A stretch of DNA of 64,000 nt, taken from contig CM034595.1 in assembly GCA_020091685.1 (NCBI GenBank), forward strand, positions 43,732,351 through 43,796,350, written 5' to 3'. A program made the translations under genes and the position numbers. Numbering within the stretch: position 1 is the first letter of the stretch; every line of letters starts with the position of its first letter. Source of the stretch: Lutjanus erythropterus (lineage: Eukaryota; Chordata; Actinopteri; Lutjaniformes; Lutjanidae). This document shows, in pieces, positions 31,587 through 44,605 of the stretch. The notes below the pieces were generated by a model. That model worked only from the letters and a program-made list of their open reading frames with translations. It was not told the DNA's origin and did not search any database.

Positions 31587-31742
31587 ATGCAATCCATCCA
31601 TCAATCCATTTTCTACACCTGGATAGTCTTCTGCTGGAGCCGTATGCAAGTTTGGGTGTATCCTCTGAAACAGTGGCAGGAGAACACACTCAGAGAGAAA
31701 CGGCCAAGCCAGCTGCAGGATTCGAACCCCAGACCTTCTTAA
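31587..31742 (+). mobile_element. Internally shortened dispersed repeat (CATCCATC...CGAACCC type)
   Basis: It opens aatccatccatcaatcc with 'attttctacacctggatag' and closes 'gcaggattcgaaccccagac' plus 'cttctt'. These are the two ends of a common fish repeat that is usually several hundred bases, so the middle appears deleted. Identification is from memory. Confidence 0.5.
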
Positions 31743-32007
31743 TGGTGAAAACCAAAATCTAGAAGTTTTTAATATGAATCCTTGTGGAGATGTCATTCAT
31801 TCATACACAAAATGCTGTAATTAGTGATGAAGGAAGAGGTTAAATGCGCTGCAGGCCTGTCTGGTACTCTCAAGTGCAGGATAATCTTGTCACAGGAAAG
31901 ACTTGGAAAACTGATACAAAAAATTATTGATGTTTGCTCCACTTTTGCAGTGGCAAAGACAGAGATTTCTGCAAAGCCAAATCCATGTTTCAAAACAACC
32001 CTTTTAG

Positions 32008-32110
32008 AGACGCAGCGATTAGTTGATCAATCGAGTGACAGAAAATTAACCGGTAACTATTCTGATCATTTTTTATCATGTAAGTCATTTTCAAACTCAG
32101 GTGTGAAATA
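32008..32110 (-). mobile_element. MITE family A fragment (one end)
   Basis: The segment 'gacgcagcgattagttgatc' plus 'taaccggtaactattctgat' and 'taagtcattttcaaactc' matches the left third of the 22992 copy. The rest is missing. Confidence 0.45.
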
Positions 32111-33524
32111 TTTCCCTGTTCTGGGATTTGATGCTTTTCTTTCTCACATATGATACATGAGAGGAGGGATACGTCACTTTCCTGTTATCTGAATGACCAC
32201 GCCTCCTTTTGGATGAAAACAATACAAGCTGCTGCATTGCATTTTACATGTCAAACGATTTAAAAAAAAATCAGTTTCCAATTTTATTTACTTCCCCAAA
32301 GAGTAAAAACAGACAGTAAAAACAAGACATCTGTGGCTTAAGGTCATCTGCAGAGAGGATGAAATTAGTAAACTACGGCACCTGGCCAGTCAGTAGATGT
32401 ACGTCTGTGGCAAACACATCACAGGTGAGTTAATGATGTTGATGTTGAATGATGAAGTAAATGCCATGTGCCGACTGTGCCTGTAGATCGAAGCAAATCA
32501 GAAAAGACTCTCAGTGAAGGTGTAACTAAAGTTTTAACAGTAAACAAATATGTCCCCAGCTGCTTTTAGAATGGATTTGTCCACTCAAAAGACTGCTGGG
32601 GGTTTTTCAACATCAATAATTCACATGAATTGAGCTGATCCACCCTCTGATAATTAACTTTGTAAACAGCATAGAGTAACTTTTATACTTCTCTCTGCTC
32701 ATAATGGCTTGTATCTCAAAACAGAGTCAGCGGTTACACTTTTCCACAGCGATGCATTTAATTTACAGTCAGAACAAATTACCAGAACAGCCAAACAGTG
32801 TCAGCAGAAGCATAACAGAAAAAAGTGTCTTAATGCCATAAAAAGCGATATAAGAAATACATACCTGGAGAGGATGTTAGGTTCGTCTGCTTTGATGGAG
32901 GCAGACTGAAAAGACACTCGTCAACCTCTATTTCTTTAATTTTTTTCTACATAATGACGCCAATCGTTGATCAGCAACAACATAGAATAATTGTTTTCCT
33001 GACTGACTCTAGAGTTTGGGCTCCTAATAACTAAAAAGCAATACAGGAAATTGGCAGAAACCTTTGAATTTGCATTTACCGCCAGTCAAATTAGAGGGGC
33101 TTCTTTCACCCAAAAAGGGGTGGGACTTGTCGAGCTGGGTGCTGAACTTCAATACTTTGATGGCCCAGATCAAATTGCTTCAATACTATTGGAAAAAATC
33201 CCCCCAAAAAATCAAAATCCAAAAAATCTCCATGTCATGCTGAAACAGTCAACTTCAATTTAACCACACTGTTGGAAATATGTTCATATTTTTATGGTAT
33301 GAAGCTTTGAGTGTGTAGAAAGGAGCTGGAAACTAAAACTAAAACTTTGTACCGTAATATGCAATGTAATTTTAATTTTGTTAAAATTGATTTTATAAAA
33401 GTTGTATCATAAAAAGTAGCCTTCAATAACCAGTATCGTAGTCAAGGTACTGGTATCAGTATCAACATTTTCTGAACGATACCCAGCATGATGTAAGGGC
33501 TACGTACCAGGATCAACTGCTCTC

Positions 33525-33708
33525 ATCTATGGTAAACTGAATTCTTGGGTTTTGGACTGTTTGTTAATATAACATGTTATCTAAATACGTCACGTTGGGC
33601 TGTAGGGAATCATAAAAGCCATTTTGTCACTACTTTCTGACATTTTATAGACAAAATAGAGAAAATAATATAATAACATAATAAATAATAATCATTAGTA
33701 GCAGCGCT
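33525..33708 (-). mobile_element. MITE family A fragment
   Basis: The segment 'tggtaaactgaattcttggg', 'tcacgttgggctgtagggaa', 'ttctgacattttatagacaa' and 'aataatcattagtagcagcg' is the right half of the family, ending in its inverted terminus. Confidence 0.55.
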
Positions 33709-35415
33709 TATCCCTTTAAACGAGTGATTTCACTGACCGTGGGGTCTTTCAGTTCTCTCAGCATCACTCAGCACAACAAAAGCACTTTGTGACTTGACGT
33801 CTTGTGTTGCAGGTGAGGCTGAAATTCCCATTTAAAGCAGCACCGTTCACACAGCTTAACACACAGGGGCTCCACTTGAAACCAGGAGGAGCTAAGGGAG
33901 CTGCTCTGTTTGGTGTTCTCATTTTCTGCCCGCTACCCCTGCTGATTGGGCCGTGCTCCGGTCTGTCCGCAGAGATTAGCCCTGTCACAAGTTACAACTC
34001 GCCTCTCCCTGCAGCTGGGAGTAATGGTGCCGGATACATTAGCATAACATCTTGTAAAAAAGAAAAATGGAAAAAAAAAAAAAATGGTTTTGGTGCAGTA
34101 GAGCACAGCTATCCTCCTTTACTACCCCGTCCGGATGTTGTCAAGATCAGCAATTAGCACAGCTGTTTCATCACTGAGGTCTCAGCGCTGCAAGGAAACG
34201 CTGGTTCATTTGTGCTGCATCCTTTTTCTAGACAGATCTGTTTTTGGCTCGTGGTGCCGCTGCTGACACATTCCTCTCTGCTCAAGATTTACTGTGGGAC
34301 TGAGGGATAATCGATGGCCCTCTCCATCGTCTCCAGATGGGTGGGTCGAAGCAGCGATTAGTGTCAAGAACATAACTCTCCATTAACTACTGACAGTGCA
34401 TCGGTTTCTTATATGCCAGAGGAGGTGTCTGTCTACTGTCTTCTGCTTTTATAAACAAATGCATGTGATTAATTTTCACCGGCCCTCCCTTTTACATTCG
34501 TGATAGGCTGGGTGATATAGCTGAAGAATTTACGGTGATGAAGTGTTTCTTTCTGGGCGATATGAATAATTATTTTGATTACAATCAGGCTTGGAGAATG
34601 AAGAATTATCTTACGGCATTTCATAATCTCCACAGTGTTTGGACCTGCTGTCATTTCAGCAGTTATTCTTAGTTGATCACCTGCAAAACGCACACAAACC
34701 AAACGTGCAATATACTAGACTGCACACGCAATTTAGCGCTCTCGAGATCTTAGTAAATCAGGCCATTAAAGTGATACCGATTCCAATAGAGTTCTTCATT
34801 GGAAAACATGTTTTTCTAATGCGTGAGATGATTGACTGCAAGCAAATCCATATAAATAGTAATTTTTTCTAGATCTCTGTACTGAAAGGATTGAATGCAG
34901 GTATCTTTGACTGGAGAAATGTCAATACTACATAGCACCAGGTTATTTCAATCAATACCTTAAAAGTATTGAGCACCAATACCTGAGCATTGAGTACTGA
35001 GCTGGAGCCAGAAGGTAGTTAGCTTAGCATAGCAGAAAGTCTGGAAGCAGCATGTAACTCCCAGTAACTCTGTAACTGTTGTAAACTGTTACCTGATATT
35101 GTTGCCTCTGTTTTCCATGTAATTAGTAGGCTACCTAATTACAAAGTCAATTCAAGAAACCCTCGAGGAGATTATTAACAAACCGGGGGAACCTGTAAAA
35201 TAAAGCACCTCCTCTTTTCCACTCCACTACTTTAAAGACTACTGTGTTCGGTAGATTGATCCCGAACGCAGCAATGAGATGACACACGCGGCAGCTCCAG
35301 CAGAAACACAAATAGCTTTGATGCACAGAGAAGCACGAGCAAAGCTTGTAGTGACAATAGTTTAATTCACACAACCGTAAACACACATTACACCCATTGT
35401 TCAGTGAGAGAGAAG

Positions 35416-35440
35416 AGCAGCAGCAGAGCAGCAGCAGAGC
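35416..35440 (+). repeat. Short (CAG)n tract
   Basis: The run 'agcagcagcagagcagcagc' continues to 35440. It is in sv2a intron sequence with no supported coding frame. Confidence 0.7.
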
Positions 35441-35639
35441 ATCTGCACAGCACGGTGGTGATGATATCAGCATGGAGAGTCTGGCCTACATATCCTTTGG
35501 TGTCTAGGAAGAATTGACTTTCTCCTTGGCAATAGTGGTGTTGCCTTCAAGTTACACATGTTAACCTGACTTCATCATCTCAAGGCCTTTTGCTTTTTTC
35601 CCCCAAAATTGACTATGACAGAGTCAGTAATTCCACCAC

Positions 35640-36260
35640 TGTGGTCTAAAGTATCTCAACATCTACCGGATGGATTTATGTCCAGTTCTGTTTGTTCATG
35701 GTCTTCAGAAGACGAAGCCAACAGACTTTGGTAATCACTAGAATTTTCATTTAGCACCAGCAGCAGGTCAGAGTTTTCACTGGATGTTTTCGATGGATTT
35801 AATTTGTGCAAACGTTTATGGTTCCCAGATGATTAATTCTAATGTCTGTGGTGATCCTTTTCCCAGCACCACAGTGAGGTGCACATTTGTGGTTTTGAAT
35901 GAAATGTCTTGAGCACTATTGACATTAAATTTGATATGGATATTCTTGTTCATCTCAGGTTGAATTGTAATAATTTTGGTTATTCCCTGACTTCTCATCC
36001 AGTTTCATCATAATCATATCATCATATCTTTTAAATCTTATTTTAGAAAAACCATCATAGTTGAAGAACATACGATCATATGCAAAAAATCTGAGTTAAA
36101 GTGCCACAAATCTTTGCATGTATCATGATATCATGATAACAGGTTTATGAGAATTCACAAATCACAAAGCAGTATGTCATTATACTATAAATTTATTGAC
36201 AGTTTATTAAATACCTAGCCATCATCAGGTCAAAGTTTTAATTTGTGCTACAGACTGTTT
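35640..36260 (+). repeat. Dispersed repeat family B (ctcaacatctac...catcatcaggtc)
   Basis: Ordered phrases 'aaagtatctcaacatctacc', 'atggatattcttgttcatct', 'gaattgtaataattttgg' and 'agccatcatcaggtcaaag' match a percomorph repeat also present at 52495-53135 and, reversed, at 38480-38880. It is degraded and probably interrupted. Confidence 0.5.
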
Positions 36261-38479
36261 AAAATATGGACATTTCACCCATCTTGCCAGGGCCTGACAA
36301 AGAGGTGGAGCTGAGGTGGGCCGAATGAAGCGACTACCTACCTGTGAAGGCGCCCACCTGTCACTGAAAGCAGCCTCGCCCTTAATTATGCATAACTTTA
36401 AGCCATAATATAATTTAAACGAGTGAGTTTCTGCAGCGCATCCCAGAAGTGGCTCTCTGCTCTGTGCCGCTTCAAGTGGGCACCAAGTGTACGTTTGACG
36501 GACGTCACGTCAAAATAAAATACCCTGTACAGATCCGCCGTCATAAAAACAGAAAAAAACCAAAACGATTTAACTACATAGCCTACTTATCCATGGCAGA
36601 GGTATAACACACTAATGCAGCTGCATGACCCTTTGCAAAGGAGCCTGGGTCAGACTGCAGACTGCAGCTGACTGTGTTATGAAAGGTCACCGGTTCAAAT
36701 CTCCAATCTTCATGTTTGATCCTTTGGATCTTACATGACATCCAGACATGTGGAGGATGGATCAAAACCCTGCCACAGACACAACAGTCCCAGTGCCATA
36801 AAGCTGCTAGCAGGATGTAGTCTCTTAGTTTTGTTAATCTCAAAACAGATACATTTAGTCTAATTATTTTTCTTCTATAGTTGACTTCATTATCTGAGGT
36901 TATTGTGTTGGTAATTATTACGTTGTCGCTTTTCATTATGAATTTAGTTTCATGTGTATTTTGTCGGTTCTCAGCAGGTCAGTCATTTTCTAACAAACAC
37001 ACCTCGAGTGCATGATAGACATTTTGAGATGACTGCAGGTCACAACACTTTTAACTTGTAGAGACATTACAGGAGCAGTGAATATTAGAAAAGGGCACTA
37101 ATGTGAGCTGCTGGTACGTGCTGTGAAAACTCATTATGTGCACACAGCTGCATTGTGCACAACAGTTTTATCTGCCATGCTTCAGGTTTTGAGCTGCACC
37201 TCTCAGCTGCCCTCAGTCTGACTCCTCTTCAGTCCATTTTGCAGCAAGCGCAGCCAAAATGGATGCAGAGAGCTGACGTCACTGTGTTTGACACGGTGTT
37301 GCTAGCCGCCTTGGTGCCACCAGGGTGACGGTGCACACTAAGAGCCCAGGCAGGGGAACAATGACGTGACTCATGTTAGGCTGCAGATTCTCCCAAAGGG
37401 GACGTTGCAGCCAGGGAGGAGCTATGACCCAGTAAGCCTAAAAACCAATCATCACACCCTCCTCTCAGGCTGCTGTTATGTTGTTAGCCTTGATTGGCCT
37501 GGAGCCATGCAGGAACATGGTGCAGCTGAATAAAACTGTCACTTCCTGCGTGACTCTGTGCAGATGTCACACTGTGGCCAGTGCAGATGAGCTGAAGCCG
37601 TACCGAGTCTTTTTCATCGCACCGATACATCACTGCTGAGGGCCGAGTCGACTCTGGCACCTCTGTCCTTGTGGCCAGAAAACAAGACATGAATAATTGA
37701 TACATCCCTCACACAGCCTCGGCAGGACTCCCCTTGAAGCTCAGACCAGAGTAGCTGATAGAAAAATGATGGATGAGGCTGGATGAAAAAATACTGGTGC
37801 AAGCTCTGACTGGGCCAGGATGATGAGTTAAGGCCAGTGTGTGTGTTCAAAAGAAGGTTGAAAAGAATACAACATTTTCCACATCGCCCTGTCTCGTTGT
37901 CACAGAGGACATTTCAGTGACTTTGCCAGCGAGTAGGTGCATTTCTAAACCAACGCACACTAAATATTTATATGATTTTGATTACTGTCAGAGGATGATA
38001 TAGATTTAACCTTTGACTCCTTAAGACCAAGCACAGGGTGCTTGATAAATATGAGCCAATACAAATTTAAAAAATTGCAGGATTTAAATCTCTTCAAACA
38101 CCTGCATCCTCCGAGATCTAAAGAGAAGATTTTGTTCATTAATATAACATATAGAGTTAAATATTTTGTTGGTCTGAGTCTTGTAGCCAAATTGAGCCCT
38201 GATCATGGATCAAAAAATCAATATTCTGATAAATGAATTTCACTTTTGATGCAGGAACAATATGTTCTCCTCGTGTCCTTCAGTTTTGTTGTTTCTCCAA
38301 GGAAACCCCTGTAATTTTCATGGCTGATTATGAATAATCAGCATACACAGATCAGATGTTTTGTCAGTTCACACACACAATCCACAGTACATACTGTACA
38401 ATCTCAACCCTTAACTCACAACCAAATTCAAGCAGCATATATGCCACTGTTGCCAAATGTACAGTAATTATCATAATTT

Positions 38480-38880
38480 TAATGATACAATATATGATCA
38501 GTAATTCCAGTAAAGGCTGAATGTACAATCATTTTGCTATTTCAATAAAACCTACAATAAAGGCGATTATTTTAATAATCGATTCATAATATGGTGATGT
38601 TTAGCAGGAAAAATGTTCACCATCTTACTATATTTCAGTGTTAGCATGCTCATTTGACCTGATGATGGCGCTATATGGAAAGTCAGAGAAGCATCAAAGT
38701 TAATACAGTACATGCCGTTGGGGACATAAATATTTCTACCAGAAATCATGTCATTCGCCCAGTAGCTGTTGAGATTTGTCACACAAAACCTCATGGTGGA
38801 TTTTGAGGGAAACCCTGGTATCATCGAGGTAATGAGGTTTCATTGCCCGGGGTCTGCTGACAACTGTACAAGTTTGGTGC
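38480..38880 (-). repeat. Dispersed repeat family B, reverse copy
   Basis: 'tgttagcatgctcatttgac', 'ctgatgatggcgctatatgg', 'ccgttggggacataaatatt' and 'gtagctgttgagatttgtc' are the reverse complement of family B phrases. Confidence 0.55.
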
Positions 38881-40055
38881 CAATCCATCAAGAAGACATA
38901 AATTCAAACTTGTGAAAATGTTTCAGACAGACACTGACAGTCCCTAAAGCCATGCCGCTAGTATCACTAAAATGTTACTAGACAATGTAAAAGTTTCCCT
39001 CAACTGCCTGTAAGTTGAATAACTATGGTTGAACTCCTCTGTCAGCAGTTTAACCAGCTTGTTTCCTGTTACTCAGCAGTCTCTACATCCTCCTCCTCCG
39101 GTCAATGTTATAGACAGCTGCCTCGTCTCGCTTTTCCACTTTGGCGAGCTGATTTGAAATGAACATACGGCTGACCGTATTCTCCTCCTGTGGTCTGAGC
39201 CCGTCACGGCAGCCGTCAGTGTGCTTTATTATGAGCGTAGGTGTTTGTTGACTGAGCCTTGTGGGGGAAATCTTCAAACAGAGCAAGTGCGTGGGCCGTG
39301 CTGACCTGACCCAGAATGCAACGCTCCTGATGCACTCATGAGAGCAGAAAAGACTCCCCCAACTGAGACATCAGTGGACTGAGCGTGAATTTTATTGTTG
39401 TGTGCTTCAGGACTATTTTATGTGCATCTTAGTGGGCTGTGAGGAATAATGCTAATGATGAAGATGAAATGGACATTATTTTCTCATGTTCTCCAGTGGG
39501 AAATGCATTTTATAAGAAAAAAAAAATAACCCAAATAACCCGTAAAAACAAAAACAAGTACATGAATGTGTACTAAAAGCCAGTTTAGAGACAGCACTGC
39601 TGTTAAGTGGTTATGACACATGAGTCACACTGATGGTGATGGTGTGTATTAACTGAAGTGCTGGAATCTTTTACTTTTATTCATCTCTCACCAGGATGAC
39701 TGCAGCGCTTGGTGTTGCTAAGAAACTGTGTGAAGAGTTTTGTTCTAAAATGACATATCAACAGTGATTCTGAAGAAAATCTCATCTCGAAAACATAGAC
39801 TGAGAACATAATTTGTAATCTGAAGACCAGCTTGTAGTTTGTAAAAAATACCGAATATTAAACTAACAGTTTTTTTTTTTGTAAGATGGGAGGAGATCTG
39901 TGCGTGTGTGTGGATGCTTGAATATGTGTGTCTGCGTGTGATCACAGGAACTACATCTCGTCCGCAGCTAATCTCGAATGTTACCGTATCATTCAGGCTT
40001 TTGTGCAGAACCTCTGTGGTTCAGAATTAGTGAAAACCCCTTTATGCCTCCATGT

Positions 40056-40215
40056 TTTTGTGGCCACAGGCGTTATGTTTTCTGATCATTCCATTCTTGT
40101 GAACATGATATCTCAAGAACTTTACACAAATGTTCACTTGGACTCAAAAATGAACTGATTTTGGTGAATTTTGTTGGTCAAAGGTCAAGGTCATGGTGAC
40201 CTCGCTAACACATTT
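40056..40215 (+). repeat. Dispersed repeat (atatctcaagaac...ggtcaaggtcatggtgacct)
   Basis: 'gtttttgtggccacaggcg', 'gaacatgatatctcaagaac', 'tgttcacttggactcaaaaa' and 'ggtcaaaggtcaaggtcatg' form a familiar fish repeat. The tandem AGGTCA-like half-sites at its end come from the repeat itself. Confidence 0.5.
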
Positions 40216-43190
40216 TTCATCTGGGTTTTCTGATGAGGTTTGAAATGATTATTATTTCATTTTATTGCAAATATTCTAAGAGTCCCTATATATTTTATGA
40301 AATCAACAGTTTGTTAGCAGTTGACCATTCACTAAGCCTCTCTTGCGAACAGCAACTGTCCAATCATAGCTTAGCAACAGTAATGAAGGCGCTGCAGGCC
40401 TGTCAAGCTTTACATTTCCCTACATGTTGAAGTGGTGTGCAGGGGGAACTAAGAAGAGTGACACTCGGTGTCACATGAGTTTGAAGTCTTTCAAAAATGT
40501 AAAGCACAAGAGCACACATGTAGCTAACTAACACTAGCTTCTTAGCTGCAGTAACGTTAACCTCAGCCAAACGTAAGTTAGATAACACTGCATTTGCCAA
40601 ACTAATGGCTGATGCATCTCCCTCTGTCACTCTGTCTAAGGTCTAAACTGGGTTAGCTTAGCTCTTATCCCTGCTCTCTCTTTGAGCCGATCATGGTCTA
40701 GCTGGTCTGGTTTGGTGACCATCTCAAGGTCCCCTGCACTAAATGAGTCCCTGCGTTTCCCTTTCCCACATTAATGTGTGTATTTCTGTCGTCTATCATA
40801 CACATATACTGGCCTATTTCACCGTCCAACCAATGTTTGCTGGGATGTAAGCTAGCTTTAGCTTCAGTCTTTTAGCATTAATGTTAAATTATGTACAGCA
40901 GGCATCAAAAAACTAAACGTTGAAGACACTTTCTGAGGGTTGTTGTTTTAAAATGTGTCAGATGTTAAATTTGCCATCATTGCAGAGAAAAGTCGCATCC
41001 AGGAGTAATTTCACCCAACAAGCATTTTACTTGATCAGGACTGGAAGAAAATCACAAAAATAAAACATTTTCAGACATCCAGCCTCATCAGTCTGTGCCA
41101 CCATTATCACCGTAAACTGCATATGTGCAGCGTGAGGATGGAAAGCTTGACAGGTGTAGCAACAGTAACTAGGGAGGGCGGAGCTTAGCGAAGGGTCTAC
41201 TGAAACATGGGCTCCAAATATATTGTTTAGTGTTTTGCAGGTGGTGGAGTATCACTGAGAAAACAGTTCATGGACTTTTGACAACAGTTTTGACTTGTGC
41301 ATGTAAGCAATAAAAAAAAAAAGCTGATGATGTTATTTTAGTCAAAGTAGATATGTACGGTATTGTCTCAGGAATATACTCATCATATTCCTATGGGCGT
41401 CCTTGCTTTCTCCATCAGCGTGTCGCCTTGATCAGGATTGTGCCGAGCCTCGGGGACAGTCTATCAGAGGAGAAAAGTCACTGCGTGTGTCATGAGGAGA
41501 AATCAAAGATGTCAAGAGAAATTAATTCAGCGCTGCATGACATTACCAGCCATCTGCAGCTCTCAGGATTCACCACTGACCCAATCATTTCCACCGATCA
41601 CTCTCACACACATGCATGCTGCATTAATCTCTCACTTTTGCACACGTGCATTTCTGTTTCACTCTCTGGCTCTCTGGTGCACACGCCTGTGTTCACACAC
41701 GCACACACACATGAAACACTCACAGCTAGAGACTATCATCACTCATGCTCATTTCTGTCACACTTGCTAACTGCATCTGTGCTGTCAAATGAGCATCAAG
41801 ATTTAATTCAGTGTTTAAATGTGTGAGTGAAAGTAGAGAAAAGACGGACAGTATCTGTGCTATAAGATGGTGTTAGAACTAAGAATTCATGTTTCTTGAC
41901 TTTTTACTGTTTTGCAATTCTATGATTTTGTCGAAGCATTTGTTAAAATGTTCCAACTTGCCGCCATCAGCCCAACAGTGACTGGCGATATGTCAAAAAA
42001 GGAAATGTTCTTACACATACTTTCCTTACTAAATGAAAAAAGTACAACTGTACAGCTTCAGAATTTAGGTTTTGCCTCTTTTACCAAACTGAGACAAGCT
42101 TAATTTGCATTTGCCTTGTTAACTCAGTGTAAAAGACATTTAATTCAATTGTCTTGGTCAGTCTTTCCACTGTTCCATCAATCACCAGCTCTGATTTAAA
42201 TGTGGAAATGATCCAGCTCTGCTGCTGAATGAAGGGTCTGTTCTTGAGCTCTGTAGAAGCAGGCCGTTCATTTTGCACAACAAAATGACAAAAAACTGCC
42301 AGAAGGGATGGCCACCCCAAAAAAGCTAACTGCCAATGGATTTGGCCAATCATTAATTAATTCCAAACAAATTATAAGTGATTTATCTTCCATGTAATCT
42401 GTACAAGTTGACCCCGTTTTATTATTTTGAACATCAATTTGATACACAGTGATTTTGCACATATTCACCATATCATGAATGAATGAATGAAACTGGAGAA
42501 GCACTGGTATGAATTTTAACCCCACAGCCTTACTTCACTGTAAGTGAATGTAACTTCATTAATAAGTTAGCTGATGGTTAATTTCTTTATAACTTTTCTA
42601 TTAGGGAAGCTCATAATAGATCACTATTGGCCAATATTCAGTAAAAAATATGTGATTGGAGATCAGCTTTAATGCTGTTGAGTTGCCAGTCACAAAAAAC
42701 ATTCAGTGATGCACATGAACTAAGCTAAGTTGGTGCCACTGTTGCATTCTAACCTAAAGGAGCACCTCACCACCAAAATGATTTCTATATAAATTATTAA
42801 CCCTGTGATGCCTTAAATTCTTCACATGAATGTAGCATGAATCCAAAACAGGCTTTCCAAACTTCTTGAAGTTGATGGCATTCCCATTTTCAAATAGCAA
42901 AACTGCTAATTAAGTCATTTCAGGCAAAAAAGGCTGAGGTTAAAAACTCTGGTGCATTCAGCTAAGAGCAACAACCATATGCATATGCATAGTGTAGTAT
43001 TGTTGAGGTTACACCACCAGCTGATGGGGATACAGGACACTACAACACAGTCAAACAGTCAAACTACACTGTTACACAGCTGCTATAAAAGAATAAAAAA
43101 ATGTCTGGTATGGGCCGATAATGTTCATAGAAGGTCTGCTGCAAAAATCTGTGTTCAGGGAATCCGTATGTTCCTGTCTGATTAATGGTT

Positions 43191-43439
43191 TGAGTCATTT
43201 TTTACAGCAAAACAGCAAAACCTAATTGGCTCCAATTCATTTGTGAAGATTTCCCGCTTTTCTTTTTCTTATTTGACAGTAAACTGAATATATTTGCTCT
43301 GACAAAACAAGATGTTTGAAGACACCACCTTGGACTTGAACAGCAATTTTTACTTTTATGTGACTTTTTATTAACCAACCAATTAAGCAATAAAATAATG
43401 AGGAGATGAATTGAGAGCTAGAGTTACTGTTAGTTGCAG
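43191..43439 (-). mobile_element. MITE family A copy, degraded left end
   Basis: 'agtcattttttacagcaaaa', 'ttatttgacagtaaactgaa', 'ctgacaaaacaagatg' and 'ttaaccaaccaattaagcaa' precede the end 'gttactgttagttgcag'. Confidence 0.55.
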
Positions 43440-44339
43440 GCGTGATGGAGAGTGATAGTTTGTGATAGTTGAAGTTGTGTGTATGTGTGAGGGTGTTATT
43501 CTGCGTGGTGATGAAAGCTGAGGTTATATTTGGAGACAGGAATGACTCATCATGGCAGCAAATGAAGGGCTGTTAATTGGATGCAACTTTAAACGAACGC
43601 GAGAAATTCAGATGGAAAATAATCAACCTCGAGCACCGAGAGCTACAGAAACATTTCAGAGGCTGTTTCACCTGTCAGAGGCATGAAGAAGAAATCTAAG
43701 TGAATAAATCATTTACAGTGAGATCACTGTCGAGATGCAGGCTAACAGGCTCGTTCTAACTCTTCGTTGAAGCTATTTGATGTTTATACGGTATGAAATA
43801 TTCAAATTCAAGATCTTTTCATGTGACATCAAGTGGAGAAATTGCAGATGTGTTTTGCATCATTTTACACACATTTGTGTTTCTGTGGAATTGCTGACAC
43901 GTGGGTAGAATCTGAAATACATTTTTGTATTTTCGAACAATTTCTGGTCACACTTCCTGACACAGTGGAGGTTAATTAATACCACGTTTTCTAAAATCCA
44001 CATTGTTGGAGTTTGCTGCTGCTTGTCACAGTGTTTCTGCCTGGCGTCGCTCTGGGTGTGTTTGTTTTCAGAGTTGCTCTGCTGAAAAGGCTTCTCAGCG
44101 TCACTATCTGACTCGTTACAGTATGTTCCTGCTAAAATCTCTTAAGGCTCTCAGGTTTGTTTCCACAAGTAGAACAGCAGCCTTTAATTTTTGTCTCTGT
44201 AATATAAATACAAATATATTTCAGACTGTAAAATATAATCCAGTAATCTCTGTGTCGGATCTTGTTTGTTTAAAGTTATTTCAATTTTTCTTCATATGAT
44301 GCTGTAAATCTGTATTAACTGATTTCTGGCCTCTCTCTA

Positions 44340-44605
44340 ACACACTGACATATGATAACCTTACAATAAGGAAATAGTGAGTGTTGCCTATTTACACGTC
44401 TAGCAGACAGGAAGTAACATGACTTGGACTTGTGTATCTGGCTATCCAAAGAATGCAAGTCTATATTCACTCTCTTTTTACCTCTGTTTTGGTCTCCACC
44501 AGCTCTTCAGCTGGTATATTCTCCGCCATGTTCACCAGCTAGCTGCTAACTGTGTCAGTCTGCTGTTTGTTGCTGATCAGGTCGTTTTCTGTGGGTTTAT
44601 CTAAG
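44340..44605 (+). repeat. Dispersed repeat family C fragment
   Basis: 'tgttttggtctccaccagct' and 'catgttcaccagctagctgc', with 'cagtctgctgtttgttgctg', correspond to the 'gttttggtctccaccaactc' part of 46835-47365. Only the distal part of the family is clear. Confidence 0.4.

Larger units (their letters stand above)
30206..43000 (+). other. sv2a first intron, proximal part
   Basis: It starts CpG-rich and becomes AT-rich. It contains a CATCCATC...CGAACCC repeat (31587-31742), MITE A fragments (32008-32110, 33525-33708), and atctcaaca...catcatcaggtc repeats (35640-36260, 38480-38880). It also holds a tctcaagaac...aaggtcatggtgacct repeat (40056-40215) and CA-rich sequence at about 41590-41720. Open frames here resemble no protein family I know. 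Confidence 0.65.

Noticed and set aside
36590-36700. tRNA or tRNA-derived SINE suggested by 'caccggttcaaatct'
   Set aside because: There is a B-box-like motif, but the A-box is poor and spaced too far away, and no cloverleaf could be drawn.
41353-41826. 157-codon plus-strand frame
   Set aside because: It crosses CA-rich low-complexity sequence, with no recognisable domain and no supporting splice sites.
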